A program made the translations under genes and the position numbers. This document shows, piece by piece, positions 1 through 6,744 of a DNA stretch of 16,835 nt (the first letter of the stretch is position 1; each line of letters begins with the position of its first letter). The stretch is from Anaerolineae bacterium (GTDB lineage Bacteria; Chloroflexota; Anaerolineae; Anaerolineales; E44-bin32), in assembly GCA_030598885.1 (NCBI GenBank), contig JAUVOZ010000026.1, positions 1-16,835 of the forward strand, given 5' to 3'. Below the pieces are notes generated by a model. It did not search any database and had not been told where the DNA came from. It saw only the letters and a list, made by a program, of their open reading frames with translations.

Positions 1-305
1 ACGGTCATAACAACCTCGAGCGCAGGTTTCTTCATCTCAGGGTGGATATCAACTGGAATGCCCCGCCCATTGTCTTCCACAGTTACGCTGTTATCCGGGT
101 GGATCACAACATCGATTTGGCTACAAGCCCCGGCCAGCACCTCGTCAATCGAATTGTCCACAACCTCGTAGACCAGGTGATGCATGGCTTTCAGATCCGT
201 ACCCCCAACATACATTCCGGGTCGACGACGAACGGCTTCCAATCCCTCCAGAACCTGGATGTCTTTTGCAGCGTAACTGCTGACCTTTTTCGAACGTTTC
301 GCCAC
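1..305 (-). CDS. gyrB: DNA gyrase subunit B, N-terminal part (cut by window edge)
   Basis: This is the ATPase subunit of the type II topoisomerase that introduces negative supercoils. Only the first 101 codons are in the window; the gene continues past base 1. The visible protein is the start of the GHKL ATPase domain. It contains QVLEGLEAVRRRPGMYVGG, then YEVVDNSIDEVLAGAC with the catalytic Glu and Mg-binding Asn, and VEDNGRGIPVDIHPEMKKPA with the ATP-binding Asp and glycine box. The start is GTG at 303-305; GGAAGGAG lies 8 nt upstream on the minus strand. ParE shares these motifs, but the RRRPGMY/NSIDE pattern and length fit GyrB well. A 150-nt spacer separates it from the membrane-protein gene upstream. 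Confidence 0.95.
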   Translation of the reverse strand, partial: MAKRSKKVSSYAAKDIQVLEGLEAVRRRPGMYVGGTDLKAMHHLVYEVVDNSIDEVLAGACSQIDVVIHPDNSVTVEDNGRGIPVDIHPEMKKPALEVVMT

Positions 306-455
306 GTTGTGATCTCCTTCCAAACAGCCAGGCTAGTATTTAACCATCGGCACAATCATCATACTCGGCAATTACCCAGGCGCCGTACCAAGAGCGCTAA
401 CCATCGAGATATTCAATATGAACGCCTAGCTACGAAATCCCGGCTGATTATGGCC
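306..455. other. Spacer upstream of gyrB with short repeats
   Basis: This 150-nt spacer lies between two minus-strand genes and should hold the gyrB promoter. I see no convincing -35/-10 pair on the minus strand. Two direct copies of TAACCATCG occur at 341-349 and 398-406, and a palindrome ATATT-C-AATAT lies at 409-419. These could be operator-like elements, but that is inference only. Confidence 0.3.
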
Positions 456-1505
456 TCAAGTTGACTGAGCAGTCAGCGAGGCTTGCATCTGCACGAGCCA
501 TGAGTGCCGGCTTTGGTAAAAAATATAGCTGGCAGCTATCAATGTTGCACTTACGAAGGCATGCCCAACCAGAGCCAATAGTCTATACCATGAATCATCG
601 CCAGGCAGAACCCAAACCTGCATGCTCAACCATGTGATAAAGAAACATAAAAATAAAAAGCCGACTGTACTAAGCAGGTTCCAACGCACCACACGTACGC
701 TCTCTAACATCGCCTTTACTACCCGAAAACCATAAAGCACAATTCCATGCGCCGTAAAGGCCATATACACCGCAGCCCAGAACAATAGACTCAATAAGAT
801 AAATAGCAGGATCGTACCGATTAAAGGCACAAGCAAGCCCACGATGGAAGCTAACAGTGCCATAAACAATATCCACAGGAACCCTCCGATATAGACCATC
901 AGGAAAAGAAGAACCATGCGAATCCATACAATCCAGCCAGTAGCCACCTCAGCCTCTGGCGCTGCCTGTTGTGCCAGCCACCGATGATAGAAAGCTCCAA
1001 ATCCCAACCCGAACAAGGTCATCCCAGCCCAGACAACCACCATAGAGGACAAATCGCCTATCTCCAGAATTTGTGATTGCCCTATGGGTGTGTTAGCCGG
1101 CATAACCCCTGCCATCAGGCTCGGGATCCCCGCTGGTAGGCTGGCTAAAGCGGTAAGCAGATTAAAAGGCATCCCCGCCGGCAAGCTGCTCAAGGCACTT
1201 ATCAGATTGTAGCGCTCGATGAACAGGTTGAGCATCTGCTGCAAGACGTCTATCCGCTCAACCATCGTCGGATCGGCACTAAATGAATCGATCAATCCAG
1301 AGATCCCATCTGGTACGATTGAAACCAGAAATGGAAGTGTTAAGTGTGGACCAAACCAAAGAAATAAATCTAATATCAGCGGCGGCAGGATCAGAATCGG
1401 CTTGGCAGCGACGCGATCGAAACCAGCAGCAAAGGCAGCCAGCACGCCAACCGGTTTGGAAGGGGTCCTGCTAATGGGGTTTTCCACAAAAATTGATTCT
1501 ACCAC
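456..1505 (-). CDS. Multi-pass membrane protein of unknown function
   Basis: The protein has 349 residues and I do not recognise a named family. A short polar N-terminus is followed by a hydrophobic segment at about 36-58 (PILILPPLILDLFLWFGPHL). A partly hydrophobic stretch at about 60-145 is rich in SLPAG-type repeats (SSLPAGMPFNLL and ASLPAGIPSLM). Further membrane segments lie at about 152-172, 195-220, 222-250, 280-298 and 312-330, so about six spans are likely. There is no lipobox and no enzymatic motif. The start is GTG at 1503-1505, with AAGGTG a few bases upstream on the minus strand. It is divergent from the SAM hydrolase gene and lies upstream of gyrB on the same strand. A role in transport or membrane organisation is possible but not shown. 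Confidence 0.8.
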   Translation of the reverse strand: MVESIFVENPISRTPSKPVGVLAAFAAGFDRVAAKPILILPPLILDLFLWFGPHLTLPFLVSIVPDGISGLIDSFSADPTMVERIDVLQQMLNLFIERYNLISALSSLPAGMPFNLLTALASLPAGIPSLMAGVMPANTPIGQSQILEIGDLSSMVVVWAGMTLFGLGFGAFYHRWLAQQAAPEAEVATGWIVWIRMVLLFLMVYIGGFLWILFMALLASIVGLLVPLIGTILLFILLSLLFWAAVYMAFTAHGIVLYGFRVVKAMLESVRVVRWNLLSTVGFLFLCFFITWLSMQVWVLPGDDSWYRLLALVGHAFVSATLIAASYIFYQSRHSWLVQMQASLTAQST

Positions 1506-1644
1506 AGGGCACCTTTCTGGACCTCATCCTCAGATGTGAAAGGGGTATACTAACTCAATCTCGTTATGATCCTGTAAGGCTCAGAGGGAAGAGCATCAGG
1601 ACTGATTTGTCATACAATTCTCAGTCGCCTGAGGAAATTTCGGT

Positions 1645-1673
1645 TTGACCCACTCCTGCGCCTCCGCTAGAAT
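1645..1673 (+). promoter_or_regulatory. Sigma-70-type promoter for the SAM hydrolase-murA pair
   Basis: TTGACC (1645-1650) and TAGAAT (1668-1673) are separated by exactly 17 nt. Each box matches the housekeeping consensus at five of six positions. Transcription would start near 1680, just before the AGGGAG ribosome site at 1681-1686. The TTG of the -35 box could be misread as an upstream start codon in the same frame. Confidence 0.7.
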
Positions 1674-1692
1674 TGCATCCAGGGAGTCGCTC

Positions 1693-2532
1693 TTGACCGC
1701 AACGATTGCCTTGTTGACTGACTTCGGCACACATGATCCGTACGTCGGGATGATGAAGGGCGTAATCACAAGCATAGCTCCTCACGCCCGGATCATCGAC
1801 GTAACCCATGCCATACCCGCGGGGGATGTAAACCGAGCAGCTTTCGAACTGTATCGGGCAGCTCCTTTCTTCCCGCCAGAAACCATCTTCGTTTCGGTTG
1901 TCGATCCCGGGGTAGGCACCACTCGCCACCCCATCGCTCTCGCCTGGTCGGAGCGGATTTGTATCGGACCAGATAACGGGACTTTCACCTATCTTCTAGC
2001 CACCGGCGCTCCCCCAATCGCTGTCGAGTTAAAATCAAAAGCCTTCCACCTGGATACGGTTAGCAACACGTTCCACGGACGTGACATCTTTGCCCCGGTA
2101 GCTGCCCATCTGGCTTGCGGGTTGGACTTCAAGCAACTCGGTCCACAGGTCCACGACCTAATCCGACTTGACCTCCCCCGCTTGGAACTGATCGAAGGTC
2201 CAGTGGTGCAGGGTGAAATCCTGCACGCTGATCAGTTTGGAAACCTGATCACCAGCATCGGAATACTTCGGCTTGAGGGAGATGATGTACTACTCGAGCC
2301 ATGGCTACCGCATTGTCCACCTGCTCGGCTGCCTATCTCTGGATTACGCCTCCGCCTCCCAAACGGGGTACATCTGTACCTAAGTTCCACATACGGGGAT
2401 GTCCCCCCTGGTGAAGCTTTGGCTTACATTGGCAGCTCAGGTCTGTTGGAGATCGCCGTTAACCAAGCTCGCGCGGCAGACGTCCTGCCGCTCTCCGCTG
2501 GTCAGGATATTCTGCTCAGCTATAAAGGATAG
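1693..2532 (+). CDS. S-adenosylmethionine hydrolase (adenosine-forming), DUF62 family
   Basis: Proteins of this family split S-adenosylmethionine with water to adenosine and methionine; relatives are the SalL chlorinase and FlA fluorinase. The 279-residue product has the N-terminal LLTDFGTHDPYVGMMKG motif and VVDPGVGTTRHPI. It also has GPDNGTFT and TFHGRDIFAPVAAHLA. The Asp-Arg-His triad linked to water activation is present as D71, R78 and H128, which favours hydrolase over halogenase activity. The C-terminal barrel includes DQFGNLITSI. I chose the TTG at 1693 because AGGGAG lies 6 nt upstream and the family core begins there. A longer reading from TTG at 1645 would start inside the -35 box. 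The gene ends 3 nt before murA, so the two are probably co-transcribed. Physiological role in bacteria is poorly understood. Confidence 0.88.
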   Translation: MTATIALLTDFGTHDPYVGMMKGVITSIAPHARIIDVTHAIPAGDVNRAAFELYRAAPFFPPETIFVSVVDPGVGTTRHPIALAWSERICIGPDNGTFTYLLATGAPPIAVELKSKAFHLDTVSNTFHGRDIFAPVAAHLACGLDFKQLGPQVHDLIRLDLPRLELIEGPVVQGEILHADQFGNLITSIGILRLEGDDVLLEPWLPHCPPARLPISGLRLRLPNGVHLYLSSTYGDVPPGEALAYIGSSGLLEIAVNQARAADVLPLSAGQDILLSYKG

Positions 2533-2535
2533 CTC

Positions 2536-3822
2536 ATGCCGACCTTTCTCATTGAAGGCAACCACACCCTACGAGGTGAAGTCACCCCCTCTGGCAACAA
2601 GAATGCGACCCTGCCATTACTAACCGCCTGCTTGCTCACCGATGAGCCAGTGGTTCTGCACAATATCCCCAACATCGGCGACGTGCAAACCATGCGTCAA
2701 CTCCTGGAAAGCCTTGGGGTGTCGATCGAGAACATAAACCAAAACTCTTGGCGTGTCCACGCACGCCAAGTCCGAGTAACCGATCTCGATCCAGAGCTCT
2801 GCCGTCGAATTCGAGCCTCGATACTTCTAGCCGGACCAATGCTTGGTCGCAGTAGTGGAATCGATCTTCCCCCTCCTGGCGGGGACGTGATCGGGCGCCG
2901 GCGGGTGGACACCCACTTCCTGGCCTTAAAAGCCCTTGGCGCTGAGATAAGCTACGGCGAACACGAGTTTCACATGCATGCTCCGAACGGGCTCCGTGGT
3001 GCAAATGTGCTACTCGATGAGACCAGCGTGACGGCGACGGAAAACGCCATCATGGCTGCAGTAACCGCCCGGGGGGAAACGGTGATTCGCAATGCCGCTT
3101 CCGAACCCCACGTTCAGGATCTGTGTCACTTCCTAAATATCCTCGGCGCTAGGATCGAGAACATCGGCTCCAACACTTTGCATATCGAAGGCGTCGAACG
3201 ACTGAATGGCGGCGAATACACCATCGGACCTGACTATTTGGAGGTAGTGAGTTATATCGGTGCGGCGGTTGTCACCGGGGGGGAAATCCGCATTCGTCAG
3301 GCAGCACCGCACCATCTCGACATGGTACGGCTTGTGTTCGGACGTCTAGGGGTCGATTGGGATGTGGAAGGCGAGGACATTAATATTCCCGCTGCGCAGA
3401 AGCTCGAAATCACACCCGATGTGGGCGGCAAAATTCCCCAGATCAACGTCATGCCCTGGCCGGCCTTCCCGACTGACCTGATGAGCATCGCCATCGTTAT
3501 CGCCACTCAATCTAAGGGCACTGTCCTGTTTCACGATTGGATGTATGAGACGCGGATGTTTTTCATCGATAAGTTGATTTCAATGGGAGCCCGCATTGTC
3601 CTGTGCGATCCACACCGAAGCATCGTTCAAGGACCAAGTACATTAGTTGGCGAAACCCTCGAAAGCCCTGATATTCGTGCCGGTCTAGCCCTCACTCTTT
3701 CAGCGCTGGCCGCCAAGGGGACCTCTCGAATTGGCAACATTGGTCAGATCGATCGCGGCTACGAACGCATCGATGAGAAGCTGCGTGGTTTAGGTGCCCA
3801 CATCCAACGCCTGGAGGAATGA
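2536..3822 (+). CDS. murA: UDP-N-acetylglucosamine 1-carboxyvinyltransferase (MurA family), Asp-type active site
   Basis: MurA transfers enolpyruvate from PEP to UDP-GlcNAc, the first committed step of peptidoglycan synthesis in the cytoplasm. The 428-residue length is typical of this two-domain family. Key positions are K22/N23 in SGNKNATLPLL, D314 in PAFPTDLMSI, R381 in PDIRAGLAL and the C-terminal DRGYERIDEKLRGLGA. The catalytic loop reads PGGDVIGRRRVDTH, so D117 replaces the usual Cys. This matches the Asp variants known from mycobacteria and chlamydiae, which resist fosfomycin. The usual PDRIETGTF motif is changed to PDYLEVVSY (233-241), which marks a divergent branch. It starts 3 nt after the SAM hydrolase stop, with AAGGA about 7 nt upstream of ATG. 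A paralogue with a related substrate cannot be excluded. Confidence 0.88.
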   Translation: MPTFLIEGNHTLRGEVTPSGNKNATLPLLTACLLTDEPVVLHNIPNIGDVQTMRQLLESLGVSIENINQNSWRVHARQVRVTDLDPELCRRIRASILLAGPMLGRSSGIDLPPPGGDVIGRRRVDTHFLALKALGAEISYGEHEFHMHAPNGLRGANVLLDETSVTATENAIMAAVTARGETVIRNAASEPHVQDLCHFLNILGARIENIGSNTLHIEGVERLNGGEYTIGPDYLEVVSYIGAAVVTGGEIRIRQAAPHHLDMVRLVFGRLGVDWDVEGEDINIPAAQKLEITPDVGGKIPQINVMPWPAFPTDLMSIAIVIATQSKGTVLFHDWMYETRMFFIDKLISMGARIVLCDPHRSIVQGPSTLVGETLESPDIRAGLALTLSALAAKGTSRIGNIGQIDRGYERIDEKLRGLGAHIQRLEE

Positions 3823-3832
3823 ACGCAACCGA

Positions 3833-3861
3833 TTGACCGGCTCCTGGCCATAGGGTATAAT
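3833..3861 (+). promoter_or_regulatory. Strong sigma-70-type promoter of the rpmH-rnpA-yidD-yidC-jag cluster
   Basis: TTGACC at 3833-3838 and a perfect TATAAT at 3856-3861 are separated by 17 nt. Transcription would start near 3868, giving a leader of about 33 nt before the rpmH ATG. The same -35 sequence, TTGACC, is used at 1645. A strong promoter fits a ribosomal protein operon. Confidence 0.82.
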
Positions 3862-3900
3862 CATCCGGCACATTTTGAGAAGGGAATTGGGTTAGTTTCA

Positions 3901-4077
3901 ATGCCGAAGCGAACATATCAGCCAAAAATTCGTCACCGATTGCGGGTCCATGGTTTTCGTGCCCGCATGTCGAAGCGTGGTGGACGAGCCGTGATTAAGG
4001 CACGACGCCGTAAAAAGCGCAGTCGCCTGGCCGTCCGTATGAATGAACACGTTAAGAAGATCAACTGGAAAGCTTAA
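3901..4077 (+). CDS. rpmH: 50S ribosomal protein L34 (bL34), extended C-terminus
   Basis: bL34 is a small, highly basic protein of the large ribosomal subunit. This copy has 58 residues: MPKRTYQPKIRHRLRVHGFR at the N-terminus, then RARMSKRGGRAVIKARRRKK. The KRTYQP start, HGFRARM and GGR.V..ARR patterns are diagnostic. Typical bL34 has about 44-47 residues; here about 12 extra residues (RMNEHVKKINWKA) follow the conserved core. ATG lies at 3901-3903 with AGAAGGGA about 14 nt upstream, a rather long spacing. It is the first gene after the strong promoter at 3833 and is followed by rnpA after a 60-nt spacer, the usual bacterial order. dnaA, often adjacent, is absent; murA lies upstream. Confidence 0.95.
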   Translation: MPKRTYQPKIRHRLRVHGFRARMSKRGGRAVIKARRRKKRSRLAVRMNEHVKKINWKA

Positions 4078-4137
4078 TTGAGTCGAAATCTAGCGATCGG
4101 AAGCCTACCCGATGGACGTTTTCGGCCGACCAGGTGA

Positions 4138-4482
4138 ATGAACCGCAGATATCGGCTCACCAAATCGACCGACTTCAAGCGGGTGCGGCGTACAGGGAAA
4201 TCCTATGCCCACCCGCTCGTTATTCTGGTCGCTAGTCCCAACGACCGGTTAATTTCTCGCTTTGGTGTCACCGCTGGCCGAGCCTTGGGAAGTGCGGTGC
4301 AACGAAATAGAGCCAAGCGTCTTCTGCGCGAAGCGCTACGCAGTTACCTCACCGCCATAGCCGGCGGGTGGGATGTCGTGCTGATTGCCCGCTCCGCCCT
4401 GATCGAAGCCGAATGGAACGATGTATGCTCCGCCGTCGCAAACCTGCTTAGGCGCGCCGGCTTGCTTGAAGAAGCATCATGA
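4138..4482 (+). CDS. rnpA: Ribonuclease P protein component
   Basis: The protein subunit of RNase P helps the RNA subunit trim the 5' leader of pre-tRNAs. The 114-residue protein starts MNRRYRLTKSTDFKRVRRTG, a typical RnpA start. It carries the RNR signature as GSAVQRNRAKRLLREALR (R56-N57-R58) and ends with the usual DVVLIARSALIE strand region. An in-frame TGA directly precedes ATG at 4138, so this is the first possible start. An AGGTG at 4132-4136 is too close to serve this ATG well. A nine-codon ORF at 4112-4141 ends in an ATGA overlap with this start, so translation may be coupled. The rnpA stop overlaps the yidD start by 4 nt. Confidence 0.94.
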   Translation: MNRRYRLTKSTDFKRVRRTGKSYAHPLVILVASPNDRLISRFGVTAGRALGSAVQRNRAKRLLREALRSYLTAIAGGWDVVLIARSALIEAEWNDVCSAVANLLRRAGLLEEAS

Positions 4483-4766
4483 TAATTGAACCCGTTACCC
4501 ATAATGCATCCGAGCCAGCACTGGCTGAGATCCACCTAACCTGGGGCAACCTGGCGCGTCTGCCTGCTCTGGCACTGATTCGCCTCTACCAACGAACGAT
4601 AGCCCGAGCGATACCGTTTGAGATATGCCGCTTCCAGCCAACCTGCTCCCACTATAGCTACCAGGCAATTGCCAAGTATGGATTGCTCAAGGGCGGTTGG
4701 CTGGCAATACGGCGCATCGTTCGCTGTCAGCCGTTCAACCCTGGCGGCTACGACCCAGTACCATAG
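4479..4766 (+). CDS. yidD: Membrane protein insertion efficiency factor YidD
   Basis: YidD is a small, membrane-associated protein that aids YidC-dependent insertion of membrane proteins. The 95-residue product has the diagnostic RLYQRTIARAIPFEICRFQP segment followed by TCSHYSYQAIAKYG (Cys50, Cys56). It then has KGGWLAIRRIVRCQPFNPGG and a YDPVP end. About 27 N-terminal residues precede the usual amphipathic start (LPALALIRLYQR) and make this copy slightly long. The ATG overlaps the rnpA stop as ATGA, a sign of translational coupling. The order rnpA-yidD-(lipoprotein)-yidC matches the conserved bacterial insertase cluster. Confidence 0.93.
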   Translation: MIIEPVTHNASEPALAEIHLTWGNLARLPALALIRLYQRTIARAIPFEICRFQPTCSHYSYQAIAKYGLLKGGWLAIRRIVRCQPFNPGGYDPVP

Positions 4767-4773
4767 GAGTTCT

Positions 4774-5892
4774 ATGTCAACCTCACCCTGTCCAGCTAAT
4801 AAAATCACATTTTTTCCAGTCCTGACCCTCATCATGGCTATTCTCCTCACCGGCTGCGGCGCCGGGGGTGCTATCACTGCTTCCAGTTGGCCGGGTATTT
4901 CAACCGATGAGACCACAGTTTATTTAGCCTTTAACCAATTCGTCCATGCCATTGACCTCAACCACGGAGAGGAAAGTTGGCACTACCCTGAGGAGCCGGA
5001 TCGCGCAATTTCTTTCTTCGCCCCACCGGCAATAACCGATGATGGATTAGTTATCATCGGCGGATACGACAAAGTTGTCTATGCATTGGAACCCGGCGTT
5101 GGCGGCAATGTGCGCGTCGTCTGGAAATTTGAGGGGGCAAGCGATCGCATCGTTGGCTCCCCAGTGGTGGCTGGCGACCTTGTCCTGGTACCTTCCGCCG
5201 ACTATAAGCTTTACGCTCTTGACTTAGCCAAGGGCAATCCAGTTTGGGCGGAACCCTTTGCTGCTCAGGGAGCCCTTTGGTCGGCACCCATGGTCGAGGG
5301 CGATACTGTCTATCTGGCCTCTCTCGACCACCGTGTCTATGCTCTTGACTTGTCCTCTGGCGTGGAACTCTGGAGTACCGATAGCCTGAATGGGGCCATC
5401 ACCGATACGCCAACACTGGCCGGCAACCTGCTCTTAGTGAGTACTTTTAATCATCAGATGATCGCCCTTAACATCAAGAGGAGGGGCGAGGTTGAATGGA
5501 CCTTCGATGCTCAAGGTTGGGTATGGGGTAGCCCGGCGGTTGCCAATGGCATCGCATACTTCGCCGATAACACCGGAATGGCATATGCCGTGGATCTGAC
5601 TAACGCCCATGAGCTCTGGCGCATTGAATTGGACGGTCCCGTCACCGTTACACCTGCACTTAGGGACGGAAACGTCTTCTTTGTCACTGAAGCGGGGACG
5701 GTTTATAGCTTGGAAACCGACTCGGGCAAATCGCTTTGGACAAGCAACCCAAACCTGAATGGTGCGTTACTATCCGATCCTGTGCTGACCGGCGATACGC
5801 TCCTTGTAGCTGTGATGGGCAGCGAATGCCTGGTCTCGGCAATAGACTCTTACTCCGGCGCGGTGCGTTGCTTGTTCCAACCCGGCGAGTAG
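4774..5892 (+). CDS. PQQ-repeat beta-propeller lipoprotein inside the insertase operon
   Basis: The 372-residue protein has a lipoprotein signal peptide: a hydrophobic stretch (ITFFPVLTLIMAILLTGC) with lipobox LTGC and Cys28 as the lipid anchor. The mature part consists of about eight PQQ/quinoprotein-type repeats ending in patterns such as VYALDLSSGVELW, KLYALDLAKGNPVW, MAYAVDLTNAHELW and TVYSLETDSGKSLW. This predicts a seven- or eight-bladed beta-propeller outside the cell membrane. The fold resembles BamB, but no outer-membrane assembly partner is seen here. ATG at 4774 has AGGAG at 4765-4769; a longer frame reaching back into yidD is not needed. It lies between yidD and yidC (7 and 15 nt gaps), so a role near membrane insertion or quality control is suggested, not shown. 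Confidence 0.9.
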   Translation: MSTSPCPANKITFFPVLTLIMAILLTGCGAGGAITASSWPGISTDETTVYLAFNQFVHAIDLNHGEESWHYPEEPDRAISFFAPPAITDDGLVIIGGYDKVVYALEPGVGGNVRVVWKFEGASDRIVGSPVVAGDLVLVPSADYKLYALDLAKGNPVWAEPFAAQGALWSAPMVEGDTVYLASLDHRVYALDLSSGVELWSTDSLNGAITDTPTLAGNLLLVSTFNHQMIALNIKRRGEVEWTFDAQGWVWGSPAVANGIAYFADNTGMAYAVDLTNAHELWRIELDGPVTVTPALRDGNVFFVTEAGTVYSLETDSGKSLWTSNPNLNGALLSDPVLTGDTLLVAVMGSECLVSAIDSYSGAVRCLFQPGE

Positions 5893-5907
5893 ATAAGGTT
5901 AGAAACA

Positions 5908-6711
5908 ATGTGGAATACATTCATTCTCGATCCGATGATCAATGCCCTGCTCTGGATTTACCAACTGTTTGGGGCAGGACCAAACGCCTTTGGTTTTGCG
6001 ATTATCGTCTTCACTGCCCTAGTGCGGGTTTTAACGCTTCCGCTAACTTATAAGCAGATGCAAAGTTCGATGATGATGGCTGATATTCAAAAGTCCAAGA
6101 AGTGGAAGAACATCCAGGAGAAATACAAGGGCAATAAGCAGAAGCTACAGGAAGAGCAGATGAAGCTATATAAGGAATTGGGTATCAATCCCCTCGGCGG
6201 TTGTCTGCCTCTGCTGATCCAATTCCCGGTCATCATTGGCTTGTATCAAGCCATCATTCGCACCATGGCTGCTTCACCGTTCCAGTTGCTAGACCTTTCC
6301 AAACACATATACTCCGTAATCCCCAGTTCGCTCATCCCACTCAACAGCCAATTCCTGGGGTATATGAACCTCGGTCAACCGGAGCGGTTAACGCTCCCAT
6401 TCTTAGCTGGGGTCCCCATACTATCGGCTCTTGCCGAACCAGGAAAAGGGCTTCCGGTGTTGGCCGTATTGGTCGTTATCACCAGCTTTCTGCAGACCAA
6501 GCTCACAACCCCACCTACGTCAGACTCACAGGGTGCTGCCATGTCACAAATGATGTCACTCTACATGCCACTTTTCATCGGCTATTTGGCATACTCTTTT
6601 GCCTCCGGTCTGGCACTTTACTTTTTCGCTTCAAACCTACTGGGGATCCTCCAGGGTGTGGTCATGCGCAGAAAGCGTCAAAGCGCCGAAATGAAACCCG
6701 CCAAATCATGA
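5908..6711 (+). CDS. yidC: Membrane protein insertase YidC/Oxa1 family
   Basis: YidC inserts and folds integral membrane proteins, alone or with SecYEG. The 267-residue protein is the short form without the large periplasmic domain of Gram-negative YidC. A first membrane segment holds the conserved hydrophilic-groove Arg (R40 in FTALVRVLTLPLTYKQMQSS). A basic cytosolic coiled-coil hairpin at about 50-90 follows (IQKSKKWKNIQEKYKGNKQK). The GINPLGGCLPLLIQFPVIIG motif then opens the second conserved span. Later spans lie near 170-190 and 210-250, and the C-terminus is basic (MRRKRQSAEMKPAKS). There is no lipobox, unlike Bacillus SpoIIIJ. ATG at 5908 follows AAGG by about 9 nt. jag follows after 33 nt, as in many bacteria. 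Confidence 0.94.
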   Translation: MWNTFILDPMINALLWIYQLFGAGPNAFGFAIIVFTALVRVLTLPLTYKQMQSSMMMADIQKSKKWKNIQEKYKGNKQKLQEEQMKLYKELGINPLGGCLPLLIQFPVIIGLYQAIIRTMAASPFQLLDLSKHIYSVIPSSLIPLNSQFLGYMNLGQPERLTLPFLAGVPILSALAEPGKGLPVLAVLVVITSFLQTKLTTPPTSDSQGAAMSQMMSLYMPLFIGYLAYSFASGLALYFFASNLLGILQGVVMRRKRQSAEMKPAKS

Positions 6712-6744
6712 AGTAATTCCAGCGAGAGGAAAAGGTAAAAACAG

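Noticed and set aside
42..464. Open frame of 140 codons on the plus strand
   Set aside because: It lies antisense to the clearly coding start of gyrB and its promoter spacer, and the product shows no domain.
1481..1490. DnaA-box-like TTTTCCACA, with others at about 153 and 866
   Set aside because: The copies are mismatched, scattered and within coding regions, with no AT-rich unwinding region, so no origin is called.
1645..1692. Upstream TTG start for the SAM hydrolase
   Set aside because: The TTG is part of a near-consensus -35 box, has no ribosome site, and adds residues before the family core.
3526..3541. parS-like half site TGTTTCACG
   Set aside because: Only the left half matches the 16-bp palindrome, and it lies within the coding part of murA.
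4618..4773. Longer N-terminus for the beta-propeller lipoprotein
   Set aside because: It would overlap most of the second half of yidD and bury the lipoprotein signal peptide; ATG 4774 has AGGAG.
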